The notes under the pieces were generated by a model that worked only from the letters and a program-made list of their open reading frames with translations, made no database searches and was not told the origin of the DNA. Source: Lachnospiraceae bacterium (GTDB taxonomy: Bacteria > Bacillota > Clostridia > Lachnospirales > Lachnospiraceae). Taken from it: a stretch of 43,868 bases of DNA. Of this stretch, positions 33,199 through 43,868 are shown one piece after another. Position 1 is the first letter of the stretch, and the number at the start of each line of letters is the position of its first letter. The translations under genes and the position numbers were made by a program. The DNA lies in the NCBI GenBank assembly GCA_017556805.1, contig JAFYMC010000006.1, positions 1 to 43,868 of the forward strand, written 5' to 3'.

Positions 33199-33567
33199 CT
33201 ATAAGCCCAACGCCGCCTCGATTTTAGAAATCAACAGTTCGGAATCCGCCGGTTTTACCACATACCCGTGCACGCCGCTGGTAATCCCCTTGATTACCTT
33301 GTCTTTATGTCTGGTACCGGTCAGGATAATAATCGGTAAATCCTTCAATCTTTCACGTTGTCTGATGGAAGTCAGCGTCGCAAACCCGTCCATCACCGGC
33401 ATCTCAATATCCAACAATACCAAATCAAAAGGTTCACTATCCAGACGTTTTAACCCTGCCAGCCCACTGGTTGCACCGGCAAACTCAAACTTCTTTTCCA
33501 GAATATTCTGAAGCTGCTTCAGCGCAATAATGCTGTCATCAATTGCAAGAATTCTCTTCTTTACCAT
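33199..33567 (-). CDS. Single-domain response regulator (CheY-like)
   Basis: A 122-residue stand-alone receiver. It has acidic residues 10-11 (AIDDS), phospho-acceptor Asp53 (LLDIEMPVMDG), Thr in ILTGTR and Lys in VVKPAD. No output domain. I start at 33567 (CAGGAGGG eight bases upstream) rather than an ATG at 33630, which overlaps the previous gene. It lies 16 bp after the REC-HPt gene and is likely the end receiver of this phosphorelay. The motif spacing is normal for CheY/Spo0F-type proteins. Confidence 0.92.
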   Translation of the reverse strand: MVKKRILAIDDSIIALKQLQNILEKKFEFAGATSGLAGLKRLDSEPFDLVLLDIEMPVMDGFATLTSIRQRERLKDLPIIILTGTRHKDKVIKGITSGVHGYVVKPADSELLISKIEAALGL

Positions 33568-33583
33568 ATCGTTACCCTCCTGT

Positions 33584-34459
33584 TTATGAATACATTTGTT
33601 TAAAATATTTCGCAGTCTTATCTCCCTCACTCATTACCTTTGCAAACCCCTTTTCTACGGCTTCCGCATCCTCTGCCTTTGCCTGCAGTTCCTGGGCATA
33701 GGCCAGTTCCCCGAGGCCTTCCGCACCCAAAGTCCGTGCATCTCCCTTTATGGCATGAATCAAAATTGCGTACTCCGGCATGTTCTCCTCCTCTAAAAAC
33801 TGCCGTAGTTGCTCCTTTCTCTCTTCCCATAAATCAGCAAACAATACGAGTGTTTCCCGGTATACCTCTTCATTTCCGTCAAAATTCGTCAATCCCTTCC
33901 GGTAAGAAAAGTCCGCCGGTTGTTCATCCTTCTCCTCCTTTGGAAGCAACCGGGCTAAGATTTCATTGAAACGATTCTCCTGCAACGGCTTCCCGAGACA
34001 AGCCGCATAGCCTTTCCCGCGATACGCTTCCTCATGCTCTTTCCTAACGGTAGAACCGACCGCAACCACCGGCACATCGACAGATACGCCGCCTCGTTCT
34101 CTTAGGTACTGCAATGTTTCGTCTCCGTTCATCCCCGGCATGTGCTGATCGATAAAAATCAAATCAAAGGAATGCTCTTTGACAAGCCTCAGGCTTTCAG
34201 CCCCGCTTCCCGCTTCAAAGATATCCAACTCATGCCTTGCCAAAATTTCTCTCATTACGGTTCTGCTAAGCTTACTGTCATCGACCAAAAGTACACTCGT
34301 TCCGTTCGGACAATGTTCCGTACGCTCCGGCTTTACGTCTTTTTTCGATTCTGCACCTCGTTCTTCTTTATACTGTTTTATTTTCCCGGAAAAAGCAATA
34401 CTTCCCACCAGTATAGATGCCGCACAGCCGCACCAAAAGCCAATCAGAAATTGCACCAT
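33584..34459 (-). CDS. Membrane-anchored REC-HPt phosphorelay protein
   Basis: A 291-residue protein: N-terminal membrane helix (3-24), a receiver domain (about 54-172) with DD at 60-61, Asp104 (IFIDQHMPGMNG) and Lys157, then an HPt domain (about 190-290) with the phospho-acceptor His235 in ILIHAIKGDARTLGA. It could receive phosphate from the hybrid kinase and pass it through His235 to the single-domain receiver. The start is three bases after the kinase stop, so coupling is tight. A receiver and HPt together without a kinase is an intermediate-relay layout. Confidence 0.9.
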   Translation of the reverse strand: MVQFLIGFWCGCAASILVGSIAFSGKIKQYKEERGAESKKDVKPERTEHCPNGTSVLLVDDSKLSRTVMREILARHELDIFEAGSGAESLRLVKEHSFDLIFIDQHMPGMNGDETLQYLRERGGVSVDVPVVAVGSTVRKEHEEAYRGKGYAACLGKPLQENRFNEILARLLPKEEKDEQPADFSYRKGLTNFDGNEEVYRETLVLFADLWEERKEQLRQFLEEENMPEYAILIHAIKGDARTLGAEGLGELAYAQELQAKAEDAEAVEKGFAKVMSEGDKTAKYFKQMYS

Positions 34460-34462
34460 ACG

Positions 34463-37075
34463 CTAGCAGTCCTCCTCCTTTACATTATCAAATAATGTTT
34501 TATAACACTGGGCAACCCGTTGATACTCCTCCGAAAGCAACCCGAACTTATCTTTGAGGAACGATAAGTTACCTTCCTTTCCGAGTTTTTCCTGTTCTCT
34601 GGCCAACTTTGTAAGCTCCGATGCCCCCAACTGTCTGGCCTCATTTTTCAATTCGCGCAACAATGCGGCATATGCCGGAACATCTTCTTTACGAATATAT
34701 TCATGAAGCAGGCGAAGGCGTTCCTCACATAAGGCAGCAAAGTGCATTGCCCTGTTGCGATACTGTTCCAGCTGTCCGTCCAAACGTTCCAGACTACCCG
34801 CCATGTCGATTCCTTCCTTTTCCAAGGCATCGCGGATTTCCTCCGGTCGAAAGCCCTCCTGTTTGCCGTTTATCACATTAATCCCTTCCGAAACCTCACG
34901 TTTAACCACCAGGTGTTCCGGGAGATATTTTAACAGCATCTCTTCCAGCAGCCTTCCGCCGATCGGTTTACTCAGGTAATCGTCAAAGCCCTCATGCAAA
35001 TAAACATCTTTCACACCGACCACCGCATTGGCAGTAAGAACAATCACTGTTGTCTCCTTGTTCGCACCGTCCTGTTCCCGTAACCGGTGCAATGTTTCTA
35101 CGCCATCCATTCCCGGCATCATATGGTCCATCAGTATAATATCGTAATGCGTATCCTTTGTCTTCTTCAAGCATTCCTCGCCGCTTTCCGCCTCTTCGAT
35201 TTGAAGCAAGGTTTGCTTTAACAACCCCTTTACTACCACACGGTTCATGAGATTGTCATCTACCACCAGCAGCTTCGCCTTCGGTGCCGTAAACGTCTCC
35301 CGTCTGCTATTTTGTATCTGCATCTGCTTCGTATAGTTGTATCCGCCCATCGGAGTCGCATCCACAATTGTCTGCGGAATCTGAATTCGGAACTCGGAGC
35401 CGAAACCGTATTTGCTCTTTACAAAAATCTCACCGTTCATCAATTCCAGCAACTGTGCGGTAATATTCATGCCAAGACCGGTACCTTCGATTTTACTGTT
35501 ACGTTCCGCATCAAACCGTTTGAATTGTTCAAAGATATCATCCAAATCCTCTTCTTTGATCCCGATACCGCTGTCCTTTACCGTAATTGAAAGTAATGCG
35601 GTTTTGTTGTCTTTTGTCGACCATTCGACAAACAAACCGATTTCTCCCCGCTCCGTATACTTTACGGCATTGCTTAACAGGTTACTGAGAATCTGTTTTA
35701 TCCGGATTTCGTCACCGCGTAATACGGAAGGAATATCCTCTTCTGTCTCTACCTTTAACTCCAGTCCCTTTTCCTCCGCTTTCAGAGAAAACATGGCAAC
35801 CACATCATGTAACAAGGACGAGAGACCGTATTCCGTTTCCGTCAGTTCCATTTTACCCGATTCAATCTTAGAGAAATCAAGCAAATCATTGATCAAAGAC
35901 ATCAGTGTCTTTCCTTCGTTCTTTATGTTTTGTGCATATTCGATTACGTTGATATTATGAGCTTCCCGCAAAATCAATTCATCCATACCCAGTATGGTAT
36001 TAATCGGCGTCCGTATCTCATGAGACATATTGGCAAGGAAATTACTCTTCGCCTTATTCGCCGCCATTGCTTCCTGATGAAGCTCCTTTAACTGGTTCTC
36101 TTTTTCCTTGGTTAATGTCATATCGATAAAGCACCAGGTCTTACCCTTTACCCGGTCACCCTCGTATACCTCCGATTCGGTCACGGCATAATAGCAGTCT
36201 CCTACCAAAAACTCGCCTTCCTCTGCCGGAACCATCTGCCGCATCACTTCCGAAATCGATTTTACCTCTCTGCGATTTAAAATCTCCCGCATTCGTTCAT
36301 TTCTGTACAAAATGTGCCCGTCCTCATCACATACGAGAATTCCTTCCTCCAGTGTTTCCAACACTTCGGTTTTTGCACTTTCCGCCACGTCAAAATAACG
36401 GAAATAATATAAAATCAGGATGAAGAACGCATTGGTCCAGAACAACCCAAACGGAATCAAGTCATAATCCTTTAAGTTCTCCACCAGACGAAAGGCCCAG
36501 CACACTACCGGAAATATTGCCGCAAGAGCAAGGAACAGATACTTTTTATAGTTCTCTTTCCACTTTAAATCCCGGATCCATGCATAAATAATTACGCCCA
36601 CACACGTGGAAAGAAAAATTAAAGTCATCACCGAATGAACCACATAATACGGTCCCGGCGTCATACGGAATATCGCTACATACTTATGCTGCTCCAATGC
36701 AGCGGTTTTATAATGCAAATGATGATACTCGTTTGTGGTTATGACAATACAGGAGAAAATAAAGCACCCTATCATCGCCCCCTGTATCCATTTTTTTAAG
36801 TTCACATGGAATAATTCACAGACAAATAACACCGCGGAAATCGTAGCCGTACAAAGACCGATGTATTCAAACCGAATGGCCATTAAGGTCTCCTCGATTA
36901 CTCCGCTGTGTAGTTCGAAGGTATAGGCCAACCCATTCATCCATACACCCAGAGAAAACATCAACAGATAGCTACACAAAGCTGACCTTTTTTGATGTGC
37001 CACAAAGGCAATAAAAAAGAAAGATAGCAAGACCGAAATATATTGCAAGCCGAGCACCAGGATATCCATATCCAT
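34463..37075 (-). CDS. Hybrid sensor histidine kinase (7TM-PAS-HisKA-HATPase-REC-HPt-like)
   Basis: An 870-residue membrane kinase. About seven helices (5-230) form a HisKA_7TM-type sensor. A PAS-like domain follows (about 235-325), then HisKA with His352 (NMSHEIRTP), HATPase_c (LSNLLSNAVKYTE; DSGIGI; EGTGLGM), and a receiver (about 600-715) with Asp650 (LMDHMMPGMDG). The C-terminal helical domain resembles HPt, but its phospho-acceptor position is Arg807 (ALLRELKNEARQLGA) where the downstream protein has His235. I start at 37075 because GAGGAGAAGGGGG precedes that ATG; an in-frame ATG at 37129 has no site. Confidence 0.92.
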   Translation of the reverse strand: MDMDILVLGLQYISVLLSFFFIAFVAHQKRSALCSYLLMFSLGVWMNGLAYTFELHSGVIEETLMAIRFEYIGLCTATISAVLFVCELFHVNLKKWIQGAMIGCFIFSCIVITTNEYHHLHYKTAALEQHKYVAIFRMTPGPYYVVHSVMTLIFLSTCVGVIIYAWIRDLKWKENYKKYLFLALAAIFPVVCWAFRLVENLKDYDLIPFGLFWTNAFFILILYYFRYFDVAESAKTEVLETLEEGILVCDEDGHILYRNERMREILNRREVKSISEVMRQMVPAEEGEFLVGDCYYAVTESEVYEGDRVKGKTWCFIDMTLTKEKENQLKELHQEAMAANKAKSNFLANMSHEIRTPINTILGMDELILREAHNINVIEYAQNIKNEGKTLMSLINDLLDFSKIESGKMELTETEYGLSSLLHDVVAMFSLKAEEKGLELKVETEEDIPSVLRGDEIRIKQILSNLLSNAVKYTERGEIGLFVEWSTKDNKTALLSITVKDSGIGIKEEDLDDIFEQFKRFDAERNSKIEGTGLGMNITAQLLELMNGEIFVKSKYGFGSEFRIQIPQTIVDATPMGGYNYTKQMQIQNSRRETFTAPKAKLLVVDDNLMNRVVVKGLLKQTLLQIEEAESGEECLKKTKDTHYDIILMDHMMPGMDGVETLHRLREQDGANKETTVIVLTANAVVGVKDVYLHEGFDDYLSKPIGGRLLEEMLLKYLPEHLVVKREVSEGINVINGKQEGFRPEEIRDALEKEGIDMAGSLERLDGQLEQYRNRAMHFAALCEERLRLLHEYIRKEDVPAYAALLRELKNEARQLGASELTKLAREQEKLGKEGNLSFLKDKFGLLSEEYQRVAQCYKTLFDNVKEEDC

Positions 37076-37143
37076 TTTTGCCCCCTTCTCCTCATAGTTC
37101 CTCAATTTACTATTATACGTGGAATTCATACATACCCTGTATT

Positions 37144-37172
37144 ATTTTAACACAATTCGCTCCAATTTTCAA
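37144..37172 (-). promoter_or_regulatory. Promoter of the hybrid kinase operon
   Basis: On the reverse strand TTGAAA (37172-37167) and TAAAAT (37149-37144) with a 17-bp spacer, about 70 bp before the chosen ATG. Confidence 0.7.
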
Positions 37173-37204
37173 CATTCTTCTCACAAAAACCTTTTGAAAT
37201 AGCA

Positions 37205-37245
37205 TAAAAAAAGGAATTGCAATTGATACACAATTACAATTCCTT
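37205..37245 (-). terminator. Terminator of guaB
   Basis: On the reverse strand AAGGAATTG-T-AATTG pairs with CAATT-G-CAATTCCTT, then TTTTTTT. It lies just after the guaB stop at 37259. Confidence 0.88.
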
Positions 37246-37258
37246 CTGTAATATCTAC

Positions 37259-38817
<1,559 letters not shown>

Positions 38818-38840
38818 GCTATAATTGAAGAAATATTAAG

Positions 38841-38872
38841 AAAAAGGGCCACGCATCCCCTGCGACAGCCCC
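38841..38872 (-). terminator. Terminator after the DUF6106-type gene
   Basis: On the reverse strand GGGGCTGTCGCA pairs imperfectly with TGCGTGGCCC, followed by TTTTTCTT. Confidence 0.75.
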
Positions 38873-38882
38873 AACATTTTGT

Positions 38883-39386
38883 TTAGTACTCCGACACCTT
38901 GCGCGGTGCCTTCTGCTTGATATAGGAAATCATTTTCTCATTCGGTTCGAAATATACCAAAGTCTGTATATCCCCGGAGGACTCAACAATACAATATACC
39001 TTGCGGTCCTTTTCCAAAGAAGTAAAATCCAGCTTCTTCGCCGCCGGATTACTCTTGTAACCATCCAGTGCATGGGAATTGGCCGGAGCCATAATTAACA
39101 CCCGGTCAAAATCCAGACGATACATATGCTTTCTTTTCTCGCCCGCCATAATCTTGTCGAAATCCAACTGTCCGTCACAAAAGATATACTCATAAGTTAC
39201 GTTTAAGAGCGGCAAAAAATAGTATGCAAAAAAGGCACCGAATACCCCGAGAATCGTAATCAGCTTATTGGTCAAAAAGCCGCCCAGAATCAAGCCGGCT
39301 ATGAGTACGACCATAACCACCTTAATCAAGGTATCCGTCACGGTTACTTTCTTCTTTACACTTGCTTCCGTATACAAATCGTTCAT
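38883..39386 (-). CDS. Small two-helix membrane protein, probably DUF6106
   Basis: A 167-residue protein. A charged N-terminus (MNDLYTEASVKKKVTV) is followed by two adjacent hydrophobic segments (about 18-36 and 41-62) and a cytoplasmic-looking domain with YEYIFCDGQLDFDKIMAGEKRKHMYRLDFDRV and APANSHAL. This matches DUF6106 as I remember it; function unknown. The ATG at 39386 is chosen over an upstream one at 39431 because AAGGAG and AAGGTG lie shortly before it. It lies 84 bp after groEL and may be read through from the chaperonin operon. Confidence 0.8.
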   Translation of the reverse strand: MNDLYTEASVKKKVTVTDTLIKVVMVVLIAGLILGGFLTNKLITILGVFGAFFAYYFLPLLNVTYEYIFCDGQLDFDKIMAGEKRKHMYRLDFDRVLIMAPANSHALDGYKSNPAAKKLDFTSLEKDRKVYCIVESSGDIQTLVYFEPNEKMISYIKQKAPRKVSEY

Positions 39387-39470
39387 CCTATTCACCTTCT
39401 CCTTTACAATACGCAGATACCCCGGCGGCAAAACTGCCCCCGAGGTCCTGCATTTTATCGTACGATTAAA

Positions 39471-41404
<1,934 letters not shown>

Positions 41405-41457
41405 GATGAATCCTCCTTCTATTTTGCGCGGACCTTCCCGCTTTCTGTCAGTTTTTG

Positions 41458-41484
41458 TTAGCACTCCTCTTACCCGAGTGCTAA
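41458..41484. promoter_or_regulatory. CIRCE operator (HrcA binding site) of groESL
   Basis: A perfect inverted repeat TTAGCACTC-N9-GAGTGCTAA located between the promoter and the groES start. This is the canonical operator for the HrcA heat-shock repressor; hrcA itself is not in the window. Confidence 0.97.
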
Positions 41485-41495
41485 CCGATATCCAT

Positions 41496-41524
41496 ATATT
41501 ACATACTCGGGAAAAAAGTTGCAA
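41496..41524 (-). promoter_or_regulatory. groESL promoter
   Basis: On the reverse strand TTGCAA (41524-41519) and TAATAT (41501-41496), 17 bp apart, 12 bp upstream of the CIRCE element so that HrcA binding would block early transcription. The remainder up to 41621 shows nothing further. Confidence 0.8.
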
Positions 41525-41621
41525 GTTTTTCCCTCGGAGCAATCCGTGTCATTTTATAAGCATTCAAACACATACTCCGATATACTCTATTATTCTAAGT
41601 TTTCCTCAATTATTCTCCATT

Positions 41622-42335
41622 TCACTCCACATCAACACTATTGGTCTTAAGAAGTGTTCGCGGCAAAGCATCCTTGGAGTTCTTCCACGGAGCATCCGCA
41701 TTACGGTAATCAAACTTATCGGTAAACCACTCCAAATCATCCCGTACCCGCTTCATATTGGAAAGGTACACTTCGTTTAACATATCGATAAACTCCTGCA
41801 AATCCTTTCCCGACAGTTGCATGGGAGCCTGCTCGTACAAAAGCGCGTAATGCTCGTTACAAAAGCCCTTGCTCTTTGCTAACTTCTCCCGGAACTCTCC
41901 GTCCCTTTCATATAAGTAAAAGACGGTGGCAATATACCGTTCAAACACATTCTCTACTCTCTCACAGATAAAGCAGGAACGATTCAGTTTCTTCATATAC
42001 TCCACCACCGGGGCATCGGACTTTTTCTTAAACAGGCCACCGCCCATCACCGGTCCCTTGGATAAACGTTCCACATCCTTGATGGTACGGTCCATATGGG
42101 TCTTTAAAATCAATGCCAGACCGAGACGATTTTGCTGTCTGTAAAGCTCCTTTGCATGGGCCCCGCAAAATCCCGCCTTATCCGTCACCATCCGGATATC
42201 ATCCTCCATATAACTCGGTCCTAACGTATACTCTAAAGACGCCTTCTCCAATTCCTGCCGCATAGCACAAACCGGACATTCGCACTCCTTTTCCAATGCC
42301 TCACTGACCGGTATCGTATACAATTGCTCCTTCAT
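41622..42335 (-). CDS. DUF6062 family Cys/His-rich protein
   Basis: A 237-residue soluble protein I match to DUF6062 from memory. It has two similar Cys pair plus Cys-His arrangements: CPVC with FCGAH in the first half and CFIC with FCNEH in the second. This suggests two zinc-binding sites in a duplicated helical module. Function unknown. The ATG at 42335 has AAAGGAG upstream; a longer in-frame reading to 42359 has none. It lies 60 bp after the DUF2225 gene, separated by a GC-rich hairpin that may partly terminate transcription. Confidence 0.85.
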   Translation of the reverse strand: MKEQLYTIPVSEALEKECECPVCAMRQELEKASLEYTLGPSYMEDDIRMVTDKAGFCGAHAKELYRQQNRLGLALILKTHMDRTIKDVERLSKGPVMGGGLFKKKSDAPVVEYMKKLNRSCFICERVENVFERYIATVFYLYERDGEFREKLAKSKGFCNEHYALLYEQAPMQLSGKDLQEFIDMLNEVYLSNMKRVRDDLEWFTDKFDYRNADAPWKNSKDALPRTLLKTNSVDVE

Positions 42336-42360
42336 CCGAACCTCTCCTTTCCAAGACAAA

Positions 42361-42380
42361 GGCGCCGGTGAACCGGCGCC
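42361..42380 (-). terminator. GC-rich hairpin between the DUF2225 and DUF6062 genes
   Basis: A perfect 8-bp stem GGCGCCGG/CCGGCGCC with TTCA loop (reverse strand), followed by TTTGTCTT. A weak or partial terminator. Confidence 0.6.
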
Positions 42381-42395
42381 GAATCCTTGTTCTTT

Positions 42396-43247
42396 CTACT
42401 TATTGGCCTTTCCCATATCTTCCACAATCAATTCCTTAATCTCCCTGGCCTTGTTTTTGATACGTTCCGAAGCATTCCGGGAAACAATCACGCGGGATAT
42501 GAGTCGCGCCGCCTCATCATAGTGGCCGACTCTCCGGCCGATATCCGCCAGCATACAAAACATGGTGTTCTCATCCATACCGCAAATCGGGTAGTTTTCC
42601 TTGGACATTGCTTCATTAAAACCGTCATACGCATTACTTAAAAACTCCAGCTCCTGGGCATGTAACGCTGCCTTATCCTTCTCCTCCGTCACCGGATCCT
42701 CCTGCTTTGCCCGGAGAAGCCACGCGGTCTTAAGACAGGTATAGGCTCTTTCGCTGAGCTTCCCGCGCTTTACCACCGCACTGGCCAGCGCCAGACGATG
42801 GAACAAAATCGCGTCGTCGTAGGAATACACCCCGTCCAACTTCAACACAGCATTAAACTTCTTGGAAATCTGCTCCATAACCAGCTTCGCCTGAGGCGTG
42901 GTAATCGTGGTAAAGAAACGATTTACTCCCGCATAACCGCACCGCGGACAAACAATGACGTCGTACTTTAACGGGTCGATTCCCTGATACCGCGGACGTA
43001 AATCCGTATCGGTCCCGATAAGTTTTGCCTTACCCGTACGCACCGCGCTGCTCTTAAACTCCTCGTCGCATACCGGACAGGTATGCGTCTTCTCAAATAA
43101 ATAATCTATCTCCGTCTTCTCATGCTGTTCAACCTCAGCATTTTCCTTCTTTTCTCGTTTCGCCTTGGTCTCAACATCCTCGTAAACCTCCATGTCGCTT
43201 ACGCCGCCGAGTCCCAACGCCTCTAATCCGGACAGTAAATTGCTCAT
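42396..43247 (-). CDS. DUF2225 family protein with zinc-ribbon-like motif
   Basis: A 283-residue cytoplasmic protein. It carries CPVCDEEFKSSAVRTGKAKLIGTDTDLRPRY (from about residue 57) and VIVCPRCGYAG (about 98-107), which together make a four-Cys zinc ribbon. The rest is helical and TPR-like. This matches DUF2225 as recalled; the function is unknown. GAAGGAGG precedes the ATG. The gene is divergent from the deacetylase at the right edge. Confidence 0.87.
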   Translation of the reverse strand: MSNLLSGLEALGLGGVSDMEVYEDVETKAKREKKENAEVEQHEKTEIDYLFEKTHTCPVCDEEFKSSAVRTGKAKLIGTDTDLRPRYQGIDPLKYDVIVCPRCGYAGVNRFFTTITTPQAKLVMEQISKKFNAVLKLDGVYSYDDAILFHRLALASAVVKRGKLSERAYTCLKTAWLLRAKQEDPVTEEKDKAALHAQELEFLSNAYDGFNEAMSKENYPICGMDENTMFCMLADIGRRVGHYDEAARLISRVIVSRNASERIKNKAREIKELIVEDMGKANK

Positions 43248-43342
43248 TTATTCCTCCTTCGAACATACACCTGACACTTATCGAAACTGCGCTTCAATAA
43301 GTCTTAAAACAACCGAATTATCAAAAAAATCTTTCTCCTTCC

Positions 43343-43371
43343 ATCATACGATACTTTCTCCCTTTTATCAA
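43343..43371 (-). promoter_or_regulatory. Putative promoter of the DUF2225/DUF6062 unit
   Basis: On the reverse strand TTGATA (43371-43366) and TATGAT (43348-43343), 17 bp apart, about 95 bp before the start codon. The longish leader contains no structure I can name. Confidence 0.65.
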
Positions 43372-43430
43372 GCATTATTTCAGAAAAAAGGCCATACATT
43401 ATACGAAGCACTACATACACGAGGTATGCC

Positions 43431-43868
43431 ATGAACCTTGACGAATCCCCAACCAAAGTCTACCGCATCGTAAAATACTCCCTGTTTCTCTTCTCCCTGG
43501 CCTTTTTCCTCTTTGCGGGAAGCAAACTTTTAAACGACACCATCCCAACCGCCGGTAAAGCGAAAAAACTGCCGATTTACTGCGTGGATACGGAGGAGAA
43601 GAAGGTGGCGCTCTCTTTTGATGCTGCGTGGGGGAATGAAGACACCCGCAACATCCTCGCCATCCTGAAAAAACATAACGTCCGCGTCACCTTCTTTATG
43701 ACCGGAGAATGGATGAACAAATATCCAGAGGATGTGAAAGCGATCCTTGCCGACGGCCACGACCTGGGCAATCACAGCGAGAATCACAAACAAATGTCCC
43801 AGCTATCAAGGGAACAGTGCCGCACGGAGCTTCAGAAAGCCCATGACCGTATCAAAGAACTGACCGGG
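43431..43868 (+). CDS. Polysaccharide deacetylase (CE4), 5' part only
   Basis: The window ends inside this gene; 146 residues are visible. After a short cytoplasmic start there is a membrane helix (about 17-33). The NodB-like domain then begins, with motif 1 ALSFDAAWG (metal/catalytic Asp) and motif 2 GNHSENH (two metal-binding His). The FDAAWG form is typical of the PdaB-type branch seen in sporulating Firmicutes. Such enzymes remove N-acetyl groups from cell-wall sugars. The start at 43431 follows GAGG seven bases upstream. No strong promoter is visible, and the C-terminal half cannot be judged. Confidence 0.9.
   Translation, partial: MNLDESPTKVYRIVKYSLFLFSLAFFLFAGSKLLNDTIPTAGKAKKLPIYCVDTEEKKVALSFDAAWGNEDTRNILAILKKHNVRVTFFMTGEWMNKYPEDVKAILADGHDLGNHSENHKQMSQLSREQCRTELQKAHDRIKELTG

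Noticed and set aside
39423-39452. GC-rich inverted repeat after groEL as a terminator
   Set aside because: The stem is imperfect and no T-tract follows on the transcribed strand, so I do not call a terminator.
43530-43793. An 87-codon minus-strand frame at the right edge
   Set aside because: It is antisense to the polysaccharide deacetylase, whose catalytic motifs are clear on the plus strand.

Overview
The window looks like a chromosomal segment of a Lachnospiraceae-type Clostridium relative (Firmicutes). This rests on strong AGGAGG-type ribosome binding sites, TTGACA/TATAAT promoters, a perfect CIRCE operator in front of groESL, a fused SecDF, and several protein families I associate with this group (DUF5716, DUF5717, DUF6062, DUF6106, GldG/DUF4340 next to an ABC transporter). 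Nearly every gene lies on the minus strand. I see no rRNA, CRISPR array, complete prophage, IS transposase or integrase.

Layout. 1-230: two copies of a 95-bp repeat and a long hairpin behind tRNA-Leu. 225-1009: seven minus-strand tRNA genes (transcribed Pro, Gly, Arg, His, Gln, Lys, Leu) behind a consensus promoter. 1154-11268: an eight-gene minus-strand run: a membrane-anchored protein, DUF5717, an Hsp70/actin-fold DUF5716 protein, a TPR protein, a coiled-coil membrane protein, an N-acetylmuramoyl-L-alanine amidase, an RdgB nucleotide pyrophosphatase and a phosphoesterase. 11428-14644: a KdpD/KdpE-like two-component pair coupled to pyruvate kinase. 14827-17901: a membrane protein and SecDF. 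18095-18955: DegV. 19064-20770: a large SGNH hydrolase. 20976-21305: tRNA-Val, tRNA-Met and a rearranged partial copy of tRNA-Met. 21318-22256: a regulator that has lost its DNA-binding domain. 22314-27828: an ASST-like protein, topoisomerase III and a 7TM HD-GYP protein. 27989-28627: a LUD-domain protein. 28678-33079: an ABC-2/GldG/DUF4340 export-type operon. 33199-37075: a hybrid histidine kinase, a REC-HPt protein and a single-domain REC. 37259-38713: guaB. 38883-41404: a small membrane protein, groEL and groES. 41622-43247: two Cys-rich proteins (DUF6062, DUF2225). 43431-end: a truncated polysaccharide deacetylase on the plus strand.

Most unusual signal. Downstream of two unrelated tRNA genes (Leu and Met) lies a partial copy of that tRNA's own 3' end, interrupted in the T-loop by a 55-nt insert. 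The two inserts share architecture (a hairpin, then a GGACCG...GAGACC box) and length, but their hairpins differ and they are inverted relative to the tRNA. This fits a tiny tRNA-targeting mobile or repeat element that I do not recognise. The second most interesting item is the DUF5717/DUF5716/TPR/coiled-coil operon, which looks like an uncharacterised Hsp70-like machine linked to a cell-wall amidase.

All assignments come from reading the sequence and from recalled family knowledge. No database search was run.
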